NCBI RefSeq assembly: GCF_000003815.2
Contig: NC_049990.1
Span: 11,943,668-12,007,667 of the forward strand
DNA from: Branchiostoma floridae
Lineage: Eukaryota > Chordata > Leptocardii > Amphioxiformes > Branchiostomatidae
DNA length: 64,000 nt
Direction: 5' to 3'
Shown: piece by piece, positions 36,443-47,245 of the stretch
How positions within the stretch are numbered: the stretch's first letter is position 1
Layout: each line of letters opens with the position of its first letter
The notes under the pieces: generated by a model
Seen by the model: only the letters and a program-made list of their open reading frames with translations
The model's database searches: none
Told to the model about the DNA's origin: nothing
Program-made: the position numbers and the translations under genes

Positions 36443-37429
36443 CTATTGACTCTTTATTTTGGCAGAACTCTGACTGTAACAGACGCCATACATGAACGAA
36501 CAGCTGTACCACACGGTCCCCAGTACAGCTGTACAGACAGACAACAGGAACACAGCCACATCCAGCAGGTAGTACTGGTACCACGGCAGCTCCACGGTAN
36601 NNNNNNNNNNNNNNNNNNNNNNNNNNNNNNNNNNNNNNNNNNNNNNNNNNNNNNNNNNNNNNNNNNNNNNNNNNNNNNNNNNNNNNNNNNNNNNNNNNNA
36701 TCTATAAGCAAAGACACCTAGAGCTGCAGTGCAATGTAAACTAAGCAGAATTGCCCTGAGGAAGATGACGGACGGTCAAAAAAACTTCGGTTGAATAAGA
36801 TATTTGGTTGTGCTCAAAGGGTTTTGCTATTTAGTGATATTCCAACCTTATGAAACTATTCATTCGTGGCATTGATAGATCGATCATTTCAACCTTTGAC
36901 TTTTGAGAAAGGCTGGATTTGGTAGTCAAGCATTTCATTTCAAGTGTTATCAGTTTCAATACCTGTTGTTGGTGAGGACATGAATAACTGCCTGATATAA
37001 CTTGTCGGCGGTGACCGTGCCGAAGTCCAACTTCACCCCCAGTCCCCTGGCCACGACCCGGGCGGCGTTAGCGGGCTGGTCCCCGTACAGCGGCAGACAG
37101 ACCACGGGTACGCCGTGGTACAGGGCCTCGCACAAGCCATTATAACCAGCGTGAGTGACGAAGGCTCGTGTCTTACGGTGACCTAGGGAAAATTAATTTC
37201 GGTAAGATGGAGGCAAAGGTAAATGTACATATATTCGTGTTAGTGTGTGATTGCGTTTCTCTCTCTCTCTCTCTGTATGTGTGTGTGTGTGTGTGTACGT
37301 CTCTCTCTCTCTCAGTGCAGTGTTGGTCAAATGAGTATATAACAAACTCATGAATTTTGCCAAAAAGTAGGTGTATTTTCATACAAATACGTATTACTAT
37401 CTTTTGTTTCTATTTCTAAATATGACTAT

Positions 37430-37469
<40 letters not shown>

Positions 37470-39476
37470 CTCTCTCTGACATAAGCAAGAAATGTTGTAT
37501 GCCCTCGATCCTACCCAGCAGGTCGTTCTGAGGCAGCCAGGCCATCAGCTTGGTGTTGTTACCCAGCCCGGCCGGCTTCTCTCCCGTGTACCGCCACAAC
37601 ACCTTCTGACGGAGACGGGCGAAGGCTGCCGCAAAGATTTCTGTCTTCTCCGGTGACAACGTCCGATACATCGACCCGAAACTCACAACAATCACTCCGT
37701 GCTTTGAAGAACTTTGAACAAAAGCTTCCAGTTCCTGTGAAGAGAGCAAAAACATACAATGTAGTTAACCTCCTAAATGTGGTATCTCACTGCACTTGGG
37801 CCACAGGTACGGCACTGCGGGGTTCTTTCACTGCGGCACTGTTGTGTTATTTTCGCCGATTTCTTTAATGATTTAGATATTGCGTAATGCGTGACTTAGA
37901 AGTCAACAAAATATGGAAAACGTAAGAAAATTCGTTCTTTATCTCTGAAATTCTTTCGAACCCCACAGTGCCGCACCGGTGCTCCAAGTACAGTGAGATA
38001 CCACCTTAACTACAGTAGATGCTATCCTGGACTTTATATCAGTTACCTCACATCGGTAGAGTGCTGAAATTACACACAAATTTCTCAGTCACCTCCCTAC
38101 ATATTGAAAATAGAAATTTGCAAACTAGTTTGTTTCTATTGGTAGATTCTTGAAATGTTACTTTATTCACAATATCATACACAGACTCACGTTGTTGTGG
38201 TGAGCGTACTTGAGCATGAAGTTAAGTCTAATGCGCGTTTGACTCAGAAATCTCTATGTAACGTTATACGTATTGTATCAATGCATTAGGATATTATATA
38301 GTCTACTTTATACCGCACCAAGTAGATACAGATGTTGGACGGTTCGGCCGTTTACCAACTCGACCCATGGCTAATCAGACCAACTCGGCCCAACACCCTG
38401 GTCAACTCGGCCCACCATCCCGGTTAACTCTAACCTAACTGTTCTGACCTAGACTCTAACCCTAGCCCTAAGATAGTAACCCTAACACTGACCGAATTGT
38501 TCAGTGTGTTCAGCCGAGTTGACTGCATGGGCCGAGTTGGTAAACGCCCAAATCGTCCGGATTCTCATTTTCATGGTCCCACCTTTGGAAGAGATGCGAC
38601 CGCCTGGACATTCACCCCTCCTATCTGAACAATATTAGGCATAGAAGGGCGGAGGAAGTCCAGAACATTGTCGGTTCGATGCAGCCATAAGTCCGTACGT
38701 TCCGTAACACTCTGGATAGTGTGTCCCTCTCCTAGGTACTTACGGACTAACCCGTCGTACGTCTTACGTGCAAGCCAACCTGACACCATGGGTGCAAGAG
38801 TGGACAAGAAGACATTTTGTACTCGCTCAGCAAAAGTCATTTGGTCAGTAAAATCGGAAGTAAAAAAGGGCACGTAAGACGAAGGCAGAGGTACGCCCGT
38901 AGCCCTTTCGCCTAAAAAGTAAGGATCTCCGCGGAAGATAGCGATGAGAGGAACGCTGAGATCTATAAGGGCAGAAAGTATGGCGCCACACGGGAAAATG
39001 GGGTCAAAAATTACAACATCGTATTGGGGCTTTTTTAGTCGATTTGCAAGGTCCCTATTCCCGAGCAGTACATCGCAGTGTTTCGTAATGTAAACGCTAC
39101 CAGGGATGTTAAGTTTGAAGGTCTGGTAAAGAGACATTGTCCCGGCTACGGTAAAGTACCTATCTTGTATTTCCTTTAATCGCGCTCCGGTTCCCTGGTC
39201 TTCAAATGTTTCAAAATGAAAATCCGGCCTCTCTGCATGTCGTTCCTTCGCAACGCCTACTGGAACAACCACTGTGACGGTGTGACCTTTACCCGCCAAA
39301 GCCTGTCCGATTTTGGCAAGTCCGAACCAGTGGCTATCAAAGAATGGCATTGGCACCAACAGAACATTTCCCCCACTACATCTGTGACAGAAGAGGCCTA
39401 TCAAAACCACTTGAAGGAAAAGATATCGACACATTGATCCAGTGAACATGTTGACTTGTTTTGGATATTCGTCCAT
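36443..39476 (-). CDS. UDP-glucuronosyltransferase (UGT), four exons seen, one interrupted by an assembly gap
   Basis: ER-membrane enzyme transferring a sugar (typically glucuronic acid) from a UDP-sugar to lipophilic acceptors. Exons: 38583-39476, 37515-37734, 36963-37182, and a C-terminal part 36443-36599 whose 5' portion is lost in the N run. The 298-residue first exon carries a hydrophobic signal-like segment (MCRYLFLQVVLIGLFC). It begins at Met15, codon at 39434, which may be the true start. The same exon holds the catalytic-His region PFFDSHWFG near residue 49. Exons 2 and 3 carry VIVVSFGSM and the donor-binding signature ([21 protein letters not shown], then CEALYHGVPVVCLPLYGDQP). The last part encodes LPWYQYYLLDVAVFLL, a transmembrane anchor, and a cytosolic tail ending KIKSQ, a KxKxx ER-retrieval motif. 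Exon joins are in phase (0, 1, 2). Perhaps 30-50 residues fall in the gap. The UGT subfamily cannot be assigned. Confidence 0.9.
36600..36699. other. Assembly gap (100 N) inside the UGT gene
   Basis: Exactly 100 Ns, the usual placeholder for a gap of unknown length. It removes the start of the last UGT coding exon and its acceptor; coding sequence runs up to the gap edge (ACCGTGGAGCTGCCGTGG, read on the minus strand). Confidence 0.95.
37257..37315. repeat. CT/GT compound microsatellite
   Basis: (CT)n, then (GT)n, then (CT)n in the UGT intron between exons 2 and 3. Confidence 0.9.
37433..37469. repeat. (CA)n microsatellite
   Basis: About 18 pure CA dinucleotides within about 50 bp of the UGT exon ending at 37515, on the intronic side. 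Confidence 0.95.
37778..38007. mobile_element. MITE, GGTATCTCAC family, copy d
   Basis: Starts GTGGTATCTCACTGCACTTG and ends AGTACAGTGAGATACCACCTT. Inner GGCACTGCGGGGTTC mirrors GAACCCCACAGTGCCGCACC. Same orientation as copies a and c. Located in UGT intron 1. Confidence 0.9.
38337..38559. mobile_element. TIR element with telomere-like internal repeats in UGT intron 1
   Basis: The left end reads GCCGTTTACCAACTCGACCCATG; the right end is its near reverse complement (CATGGGCCGAGTTGGTAAAC). CAACTCGGCCCA recurs internally. The middle holds CTCTAACCCTAGCCCTAAG and GTAACCCTAACAC, close to the TTAGGG-type telomere repeat. No coding capacity. Confidence 0.65.
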
Positions 39477-41199
39477 GAACTTTGAACTAACCTGTCTAAC
39501 CGGATAATTTAGTGCCAGTTTATAGCGACATAAGTTAGGTCTCGATGGCTGCGATAACTACGCAACTCGCTAGGTGGGGTGCTACTGTAGCGGTTCGAAT
39601 GCGCTGTGGTATTTTTGCAAGGATATTAAAGGCTGACTAGAGTTTTGAATAATAGATGTGTCAGTGTCACGCACTTGACATTATTGCTGAACATTATAAA
39701 TGCTATGAATACTTTCTGCGGACAGTTAACAACAAATAGCATTAGTTTTGCCCATAAACTATGTTAGCCATTCAGGGAGACATCGATGTCACGTAGGCCA
39801 CATACCGCCCACATAGCTGTCTTACAAGGCCAAACATGTAAATCAAATACAAAGTCATTGTGAAAGTCATCGGGTTATCTACTAAGCTAAAGTAGGATGA
39901 CAAATATCGACGTTTCTGTTTGTGTTCGTTAATCCCAAAATATGATATTGTTAACCTCCTTGTCTAGACACATATATGACTATCATGATTCTATGCAAAA
40001 TGTTTAATATGTATCGTAACGCGTGCGACCTACAGGACGATGACCTGTGATGACAACATAAGGTCAAGGTTCATCCTGGGTCCATTTGTAAAGTCTGACA
40101 TCAACAGACATTTTTGAATCTTTGCGTGATTGCTTCCACGTACGTCACTGACCAGTGCATGTGTTGCCACCGTTTTTCCTGTTTAAACACTGTCTGTAAA
40201 CTGTGAAAGGGATTCACGAAAAACAACTGACAACTTGACCTCTGACCCTTTGGGCGTTTGTGCAGCCGTGTCCTGATTCCCCGTCCTACTCGTACTCCTT
40301 TGTCTCACAGTCGTCCATTCTTCACAAGTGGTGAGTACTCGACCGAAAATTACTTTAAGATCCCCAGGTTCCTTAAGATTGTAATTCTTTGTTGACGTAT
40401 GCTATATACAAATGCTGGCTGTGATAGTGAAATTGGTTGATTTTTAATATGCCTTGCATGCCAGGGAACCGGTTGCCCGCCTTTTGTAAGCGGTGTTACT
40501 TTAACATTATCATACGTACCTGCCAAACCAAACTTTGCTGTGCATGGTGTATATTGACCGGTGGCTTACATGACTGTGGTTGCGTCTAAAATATGAGGCT
40601 GCCCACCATAACGTATGGTTGTCAGCCTTAAGGTAACCATAAGCCCCGCCCCCTTCATTCAACACACGGGGCCACCGTGAAACCGGAAGTCTTGTCCAGG
40701 GCTTGAAAATTAGTCTGGTGGGTTCTTGCTTTGTTTTTGACGTGATTCCTAAAGGTATATGGATTGTCAGTGTTTGAATTTGTTCTTCTTCACGTTTGTG
40801 TAGAAATGTAATTTTCCAAATTGTATTTATAAGGTCGCACGGTCGCATCTTGAGCATTATATCTCTTTCTCCCTAGCCCTTTTTCTCCCTCACTCAACGC
40901 GTGTATGGACGTGTGCGTGTGTGTGTGTGTTCGCAAATATTTTAGGTCACTGAGAGATATGATAGTAGACTCGCATTTTGTTGTCACAATGTTTTTCTTG
41001 TCAAGAACGTTGAACCAAAAATAAGTAACCTGTTGAACCACTCGATCACAGAGAAAGATTGGGGTCAACCGGTCCAATGATTTTGCACAATGCCATGTAA
41101 GAAGGTGTAACGTTACCACAGTTCCTTACACGCTAACAGTTGTAAATGATTTTATACCAAATTTTAATTTTCTTTAGATTTAACTAACTTAAAGTCAAA
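39477..41199. promoter_or_regulatory. Divergent intergenic region between UGT (-) and FSP1-C (+)
   Basis: 1.7 kb separates the two divergent start codons, so both promoters should lie here. On the plus strand a donor-like AAGTG|GTGAGTAC at about 40330 could end a 5' UTR exon of FSP1-C, spliced to the acceptor TTTCTTTAG at 41177, 22 bases before the ATG. A GT microsatellite lies at about 40908-40930. No TATA box or known operator is claimed. Confidence 0.35.
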
Positions 41200-44100
41200 A
41201 TGGGAGGAGGACCATCATTGTTGAACCGTCAGGACATCCACGTGGTTATTGTTGGGGGCGGCTATGGCGGAGTTCAACTAGCCAAAAACCTGACCGACAA
41301 GGCGAAGTACACACTCATCGACCCTAAAGAGATGATGCACCATAACCTGGCCGCTCTGAGGGCCGTCACGGAGTCTGGTGAGTCAGGCTATTTTCGTACT
41401 CTTTTCGTAATCCTTTAAGTTTTGTTTACACGTCTCCATATTGGCTTTCACACAGCCGAAATTGTTGATACAATCTAAAGTGGGTTCAAAAGTTCAGCTA
41501 GATTAGATTGGGTTCACTAGTCTCGTATCGGGTAACCTTAGACGGGCATGTCAAGGTCTGTATTCTTTTAGGCTGACGGCACAGACGCAAATGTCAACAT
41601 GGGCGAGGCTTAGTTTTTGTGTGGATGCCACGGTAGAAGGGTACAGGGTTTGCCATGCTGTTGACTGTTGCTTGAAAACATGGCCGGGCTGTGTGCTGCT
41701 CTCAACCTATCAAATCAAGTTACCATCGGAAAAAAAACTGTAACATTTTGACGGGAAGCGCTTTTGAAAAAGCTGATGTACTTGAAATTCAAGCTTTGAA
41801 CTACGATATGTTGGATATAATCAAGATGATGATGAATCAAGATAGCAAATAGTTATGTATAGATAAAATAGCTCCGGAAATGATGAATCAAGATAGCAAG
41901 TAGTGATCTATAATTATTCTATAGATAAAATAGGGTTTGGAAATCTTCAGACGTAAAGAGGTAGTCTGACATATAGGGTTTATAACGTTATAGGATATAC
42001 AGGGTCCTTTTAGACAGCCACTCATTTCCAATATAGACTGGAATGAATACCATTTCATCTCAGATAATTTAATAAATGATGTGACATTTCTGGAGCATAG
42101 CTGATTAAGTACCTTTTCAAATCTTTTCACAAATCACACCTATAATGTAATCATAACCTTTTGTAATTGTTTTGTAATTTCGTTACAAATGAAATTATTT
42201 ATCTAAACGTCTACAGACTTGGCACCGAAGCTCATAAACTGATGTCAAGCCCCAATCTTCGGCAAGAAATTAAGAATTTCCACTTTACGGAAACCAATCT
42301 CAGAAGGCGAAAAGTCAACAACTTTATTCCAAGAATAATCATTTTAGCTATGATTATCAAATAATGTTAACGTTGATATTCTGACAGGCTTTGCACCGAA
42401 GACGTTCATACCGTACGGCCCGACATTCGGTAACAACTTCAAACAGGGAGCGGTGACAAAGATCAACCCTACCGAACAGAACGTCACCCTGTCCACCGGT
42501 GAGAACGTGGGGTACAGTCACCTGGTCATAGCTACCGGGGCCACGGGGCCGTTTCCCGGGAAACTCTTCGGTATTACCTCGATGTCGGAGGCCTTGGCAA
42601 GAAGTAAACATCTCTTACAACAGGTAACAATGGATTACATATAAAATTTGTCAGGTGTGTCACAGTATTTAGTATTGTCCAAAGTATCTGACTGATTTTG
42701 TAAAGTTGGGATGATTTTAGAAATTAGTTCCTTTTTCCTAGTCTAGTCTAGTCTAGTTACGTCTATGAAGACTTGCTTACAATTAGTCTTCAGGTATGAA
42801 CTTGCAAAACGTTATTATCATTATTTCCGGTTTGTTTGTCTTGGTGTACGTGTAAGTTTATTGGCCCTAAATGTCGGCCTGGGGTGGGGGTGTACCTGGA
42901 GACTTGCAGGATGGGAACGGTTTGGCTCGGGGCCATAGTTAATTGCCGCAGGCTTGTTTTGTAGGTTATCTGTATATATCAAAAGAAATTATAGAAAGGT
43001 AGAGACAGTAAGCATGTTAAAAAGAGGATTCCAAAAGAAACCATACACGTTAGAAATATATTTTTCTGGAAAACAGGTGCAGTTGGCAAAGAAGGTTGTG
43101 ATTGTTGGGGGAGGAGCCGTCGGTACAGAACTGGCCGCGGAGATAGCTACAGACTACAAGGACAAGCAGGTACGGCAAGTTCAGTCGAGTCTTATTACCG
43201 AATTTGTTTCATATTACGATAAATGTGAGTTGTCCGTCCTGAATTACAAGAAAAACCATTAAATCAAAGCAGAGATTCGTTACTAATTCTGATTGATTCA
43301 GTTTTCCTATATTCAGGTGTAACGTTTTGCCAGGATTGACCATGGGGCAAATGTAAAAGTTTGAGAATGTTGATTTTTTTTTTCAGATTAGTCTGATCCA
43401 CCCCCGTGACAAGTTGGTAGATCCGAACACCTCAGACGACTTCCAGAAAACCGTCAAAGACAAAGTCACCAAAATGGGAGTGACTCTTCTTCTGGGTAAG
43501 CAGAAGGATTTACTTGCTGGCCGATTCACCTCTATCTTAACATGTCCTAACGATTAGGGAAACAGATGCCCATGTCAATGTTTTATACCAATGCTTATGT
43601 TTGTCTTTATTACAAGTATTCAACATCCCGTCAGTATTATATAGAGTTGAGCCAGACTAAAGCAGCTCCCCTCTCAAATATCTCTCAATGCCTATATGTA
43701 CGGGGTTTATTCATAGTAGAGCGATGCTGCTTTTATTATAGCTCTGTACATAGGTTATATTACTCATAATATTTAGGTGTTGCTATGACTGTTTTGTTGA
43801 TTGTACTCTTTAACTCCGCATAGGTGAAAGAGTGACGAACCTGGATAAACTACCGAAGGAGACTGTACAGGAAACCACGGTGGTGACCAACAAAGGCTCG
43901 CACATCGAGGCTGACCTGGTCATCCCTTGTACCGGTCTCAGGGTCAACAGTTCAGCCTACAGGGACAGTCTACGTAAGTTTCTTTCAAGCAAAGCGTTAC
44001 AGTTTCTGATAAGTCCTATTCTATTCATTATTTGGAAAAACGTGACAGTAAAGTACTCCTTTTCAAACATATGCGTAGAAAGATAGTTCATGTGTTATTA

Positions 44101-45216
44101 CAATAGCAAGCCTAATGCTAAAACTGTGTATCATTACGTATAATATTACTTTAGTCACTAACAATATTAATAGCAATGCTTGGGTTATTAGTATTTCTTA
44201 TCGTTATATCGAATGTCGAATCTACAGCTTCAAGTATGGAGAAAAACGGTGCGCTGAAAGTCAACGGGTACTTCGAAGTGGAGGGAACCAAAAACATCTA
44301 CGCCATCGGCGACTGTACCAACATCCCGGAGACCAAGCTGGCGTACAACGCAGGCATACATGCCGACCTACTGGCTAAAAACATCCTTGCACAGGAGACC
44401 GGGGGGAAGAGGAAGGAATACAAACCAGGTATGTACATGATGTCACAGACGCCACGAGGTCAATAAAGATTCGGTCGAAAAGCCATAAGTTTCATAACAT
44501 GCTCAAGTTCTCGCCCGTATTATACCAGCATTTCTTCATTTGCAACTCCTGAGCCGTTTGGAGATCGTCCAATAATGTGTCGGTCACATTTGCACCGCTG
44601 CCCGCGTAAGAGGAGTTTTCCCGACCGGGCCTAGAAGCCACAAATTTGTCAAAAATTCAACTGCTTTCATACATTATTTATCTAAACGCCAGTCCACCAC
44701 TTGAGATATAACATGTAAGTAATCACAACTGGTAGTTAGGCAAGAAATGCTTTATCACAAAAGGCTAGAATGTATAATGATTCATAACTCTATTGTTGAT
44801 ATTCTGTTTTTTTCTGTCGTTGATATTCTGATTCTTCTTCTATTTGTCGCCGGGTCCCGGGTTAATTCTAACTCTGAGTTTAAAAACATGACACATGTCA
44901 ACTGCTTTCGTACAGTGTAAACGTCAGTCAACCACTCGATATACTAAGTATAACATGTAGGTAATTAAAACTGGTAGCCAAGCAACAAATGTTCTATTAC
45001 AAAAGGCAATAATGTTAGCTTTATTGTTGACCTTCTTCTTTTATTTCTGTCTCTTTTGAAGCTTCCTTCTTCCTGCTGATTTGTCTGGGGAGAGCCGACG
45101 GTGCGGGCCAATGGGGTACGTCATTAACGCCATCCTTCATGGCCACGAACATCAAGAGTAAAGGCATGTTCGTCAGCAGGTACTGGGGGCTCATGGGACA
45201 AAAGATTCCCAAGTAA
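41200..45216 (+). CDS. FSP1-C: complete AIFM2/FSP1 homologue, seven exons
   Basis: Exons: 41200-41377, 42388-42623, 43077-43169, 43387-43495, 43824-43973, 44228-44428, 45062-45216. They sum to 1122 nt (373 aa plus stop), the length of human FSP1. The start MGGGPSLLNRQDIHVVIVGG fits N-myristoylation (Gly2, Ser6), then the FAD Rossmann motif GGGYGG (19-24), LVIATGATGPFPG (105-117), the second Rossmann GGGAVG (149-154), IPCTGLRVN (239-247) and the FAD motif YAIGDC (280-285). The last exon (FFLLICLGRADGAGQWG to MGQKIPK) matches the family C-terminus and has a strong polypyrimidine acceptor. Likely role: NAD(P)H-dependent reduction of membrane quinones on a lipid-anchored flavoprotein, known for the family and inferred here. 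Possible poly(A) signal AATAAA at 45877. Confidence 0.93.
42214..42335 (+). pseudogene. Possible decayed duplicate of FSP1-C exon 2
   Basis: About 170 bp upstream of the real exon 2, an acceptor-like CTACAG precedes sequence that translates as LAPKLIN, stop, then APIFGKK, then PISEGEKSTTL. This parallels the true exon (FAPKTFI, GPTFGNN, INPTEQNVTL). GGCACCGAAG versus TTGCACCGAAG is the best DNA match. An in-frame stop and missing downstream sequence make it non-functional. The similarity is short and could be chance. Confidence 0.3.
44655..45035. repeat. Imperfect tandem duplication in the last FSP1-C intron
   Basis: CAACTGCTTTC(A/G)TACA, AACG(C/T)CAGTC, TATAACATGTA(A/G)GTAAT, AACTGGTAG, ATTACAAAAGGC-like and TATTGTTGA landmarks occur in the same order in two blocks (about 44657-44812 and 44897-45030). 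The second block runs close to the branch/acceptor region of the last exon. Confidence 0.6.
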
Positions 45217-47245
45217 AACTTGACTGTACCTAAGGTGAAAAAAGTACTCAAGACATTGAAGATATCCTGCACGAAGTGTATTCAAGTACTTACAATGTCA
45301 ATGTCACAGAAAATGTGTTAAATTTTTGTAGCGAAAAATAGATGCTTTAGAAGCAAACTCTACTTTATGTTTTGCACATTTATTTCTTTATGCACTGTTG
45401 GAATGCACAAGATACTCGAGATATCTAGGATGCTCGGAGTGCATTCAAGTACTTACAGGGTATTATTCTTATAGCGAACTAGATGCTTTGGAAGCAACTC
45501 TAGTTTATGATTTTTTTTTCTTTATCAAGCACAAGTAGTGCCAAATTATGCAACATAATAGTCGTGCGATCGTCGCTTTAAATTGTCTTTCAGTGTGTTT
45601 GTGTAGAAAAAAGAAAATGTGTTATACATGTGGTACCGCATTGTTTACTTATTTTGGAGAGTGACTATGCTGTGCTTTATGTAAAGGCACTCAGCTTCAA
45701 ATATAGATGTACTAATATTGGGCGAAATGAACATATCATGTACAAGATTTTAACCCATCAACCTCCTTCCGGGCGTGCACAAAAGTTAGCTTTTAGTAGA
45801 TTTGATCCACACTTTATCTTACGCCATTGCTTTTAAAAAGTTAGATAGTTGGCCATGCCAAACTAAAGAGACTTATAATAAATCACTGTTACATGGAAAT
45901 GCTTGTCTGTTTTTAAAATCATTTCTCACATTAGAATGTACGTCATAATTTTCCATATATTATCATCTTTTAATGGGACAATTCGTTAAGATACTAGCAG
46001 TATTATTGAAAGCATTCCATGAAAATTACCCTTAACCAGTGTTTTGCTACTGCCGTAGATGTAGTTCCGCTGTTGTAAGCTTTGGTGCTGTCCTTGGTAC
46101 TGACTGCATTATGCAATTTAATGTAGGAATCATGACTGCGGTCTGACAGCTGTATTCAAAGCTCGTAAGCACAATAACGGGAAAGCTGTTTATTGAATGT
46201 CTGAGATATGTCTGTTAGTAATATTTTTCTGCTATTTATCAAATATGTACGTTAACTTAATATTTGAGCCCTTAACTTCGTTACACAGACGTTGACTTGC
46301 TGACTGGGCATTTTCTGTCTGTAGTTTTTTAAATGTTTATTGGATATATGTTTGTGTATTTGTTCCCATGGGTGTTGAAAGTGTGATATGGTCAACATCC
46401 TCTTGTCACGTGACTTGTGTGACGGTTGACTGTATGGTCACGTGAGCACGTCACCGGAACGTACTGCGCCTGCGCGAACCCTGGTGTTTTGGGGCTTGGT
46501 TTGGTCAACGTTGCATTGAAATCCCGCTTGTTGCACAGTATATGTTAGAGATATGGTTTCATGCAAAACGTACACGGGATTTTACCCTTATATATGCACG
46601 TACTTTCTTAAATGCGGCCCTCTAGTAAACCGGGGGTTTAGCAAGGTTTAGCATGTCTATACTTTTCGCGCAGGCGCAGTACGTTCCGGTGACGTGCTGG
46701 TCACGTGACTACCATTAGGTTGAAGAAAGATGGCGGAAGGCGGATGCTTTCTGAAAGCTTGTCGTCACAGCTTCTTCTTCGTACGTAACAGTTTATTTCT
46801 CTATATGTTCTATGTACATTTAACTATAAACTTACAAGAAATGATACAGACACTTGCATGTATCACTATATATACCGACAAGTTCATTTTAATCAGATAC
46901 AGTCTGCGTAGTAATACAGTTAAGTGGTTCTCTCTAATCCCTTTCCCCCACCTCTCAGTTCTACAGTAAAATACACCAATGCTGTAAATGAAACTTCAGA
47001 ATTTCACAATATTCTGATTTTTTCAAAACATTTTTTTGTGTAACAGGTCAATCATATACAGCATGAACAGCTGCAGACATCCTTCAAACTATTTGAAATC
47101 TATCATGACTTGCCCTTTCTCGATTTCTATTGAGCAATATAAATGTAAGAGGCAATTATTACTGTAGGAGCGGGGGGGGCTGTTGTGCCCTTTCCAAGAT
47201 GGCTGCCCTCGTGTGGATAAAACAGAACAGTTCAAAAGTAGATTT
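45217..47245. other. Convergent 3' intergenic region between FSP1-C and FSP1-D
   Basis: Contains the 3' UTR of C and, on the minus strand, of D (AATAAA complement at 46792). A diverged tandem duplication lies near 45275-45520 (CATTCAAGTACTTACA and GATGCTTT(A/G)GAAGCAA each occur twice). A promoter-like inverted repeat lies at 46436-46709. No complete gene seen. Confidence 0.5.
46436..46709. repeat. Inverted repeat with promoter-type motifs (E-box, NRF-1-like), followed by a YY1-type ATG
   Basis: Two arms about 45 bp long, with at least 33 bp identical, face each other across about 185 bp. Each arm carries TCACGTGA, CACGTCACCGGAACGTACTG and CTGCGCCTGCGCG, i.e. an E-box/CLEAR-like site, a CRE-like half site and an NRF-1-like site. 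Right after the right arm, AAGATGGCGGAAGG (ATG at 46730) fits a YY1 initiator. The frame runs 17 codons (MAEGGCFLKACRHSFFF) to a good donor GTACGTAA. Either a bidirectional or orphan promoter, or a mobile element carrying promoter motifs. Confidence 0.55.

Noticed and set aside
36061-36721. Long open frames on both strands near the UGT 3' end
   Set aside because: Created by the 20-bp pyrimidine minisatellite and by reading through the N gap.
45021-45272. Minus-strand open frame of 83 codons resembling the C-terminus of a membrane protein with a charged tail
   Set aside because: It is antisense to the last exon of FSP1-C (45062-45216), which has the right phase, a strong acceptor and family motifs (GRADGAGQWG, MGQK). 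The hydrophobic and charged stretches are shadows of that exon and its polypyrimidine tract.
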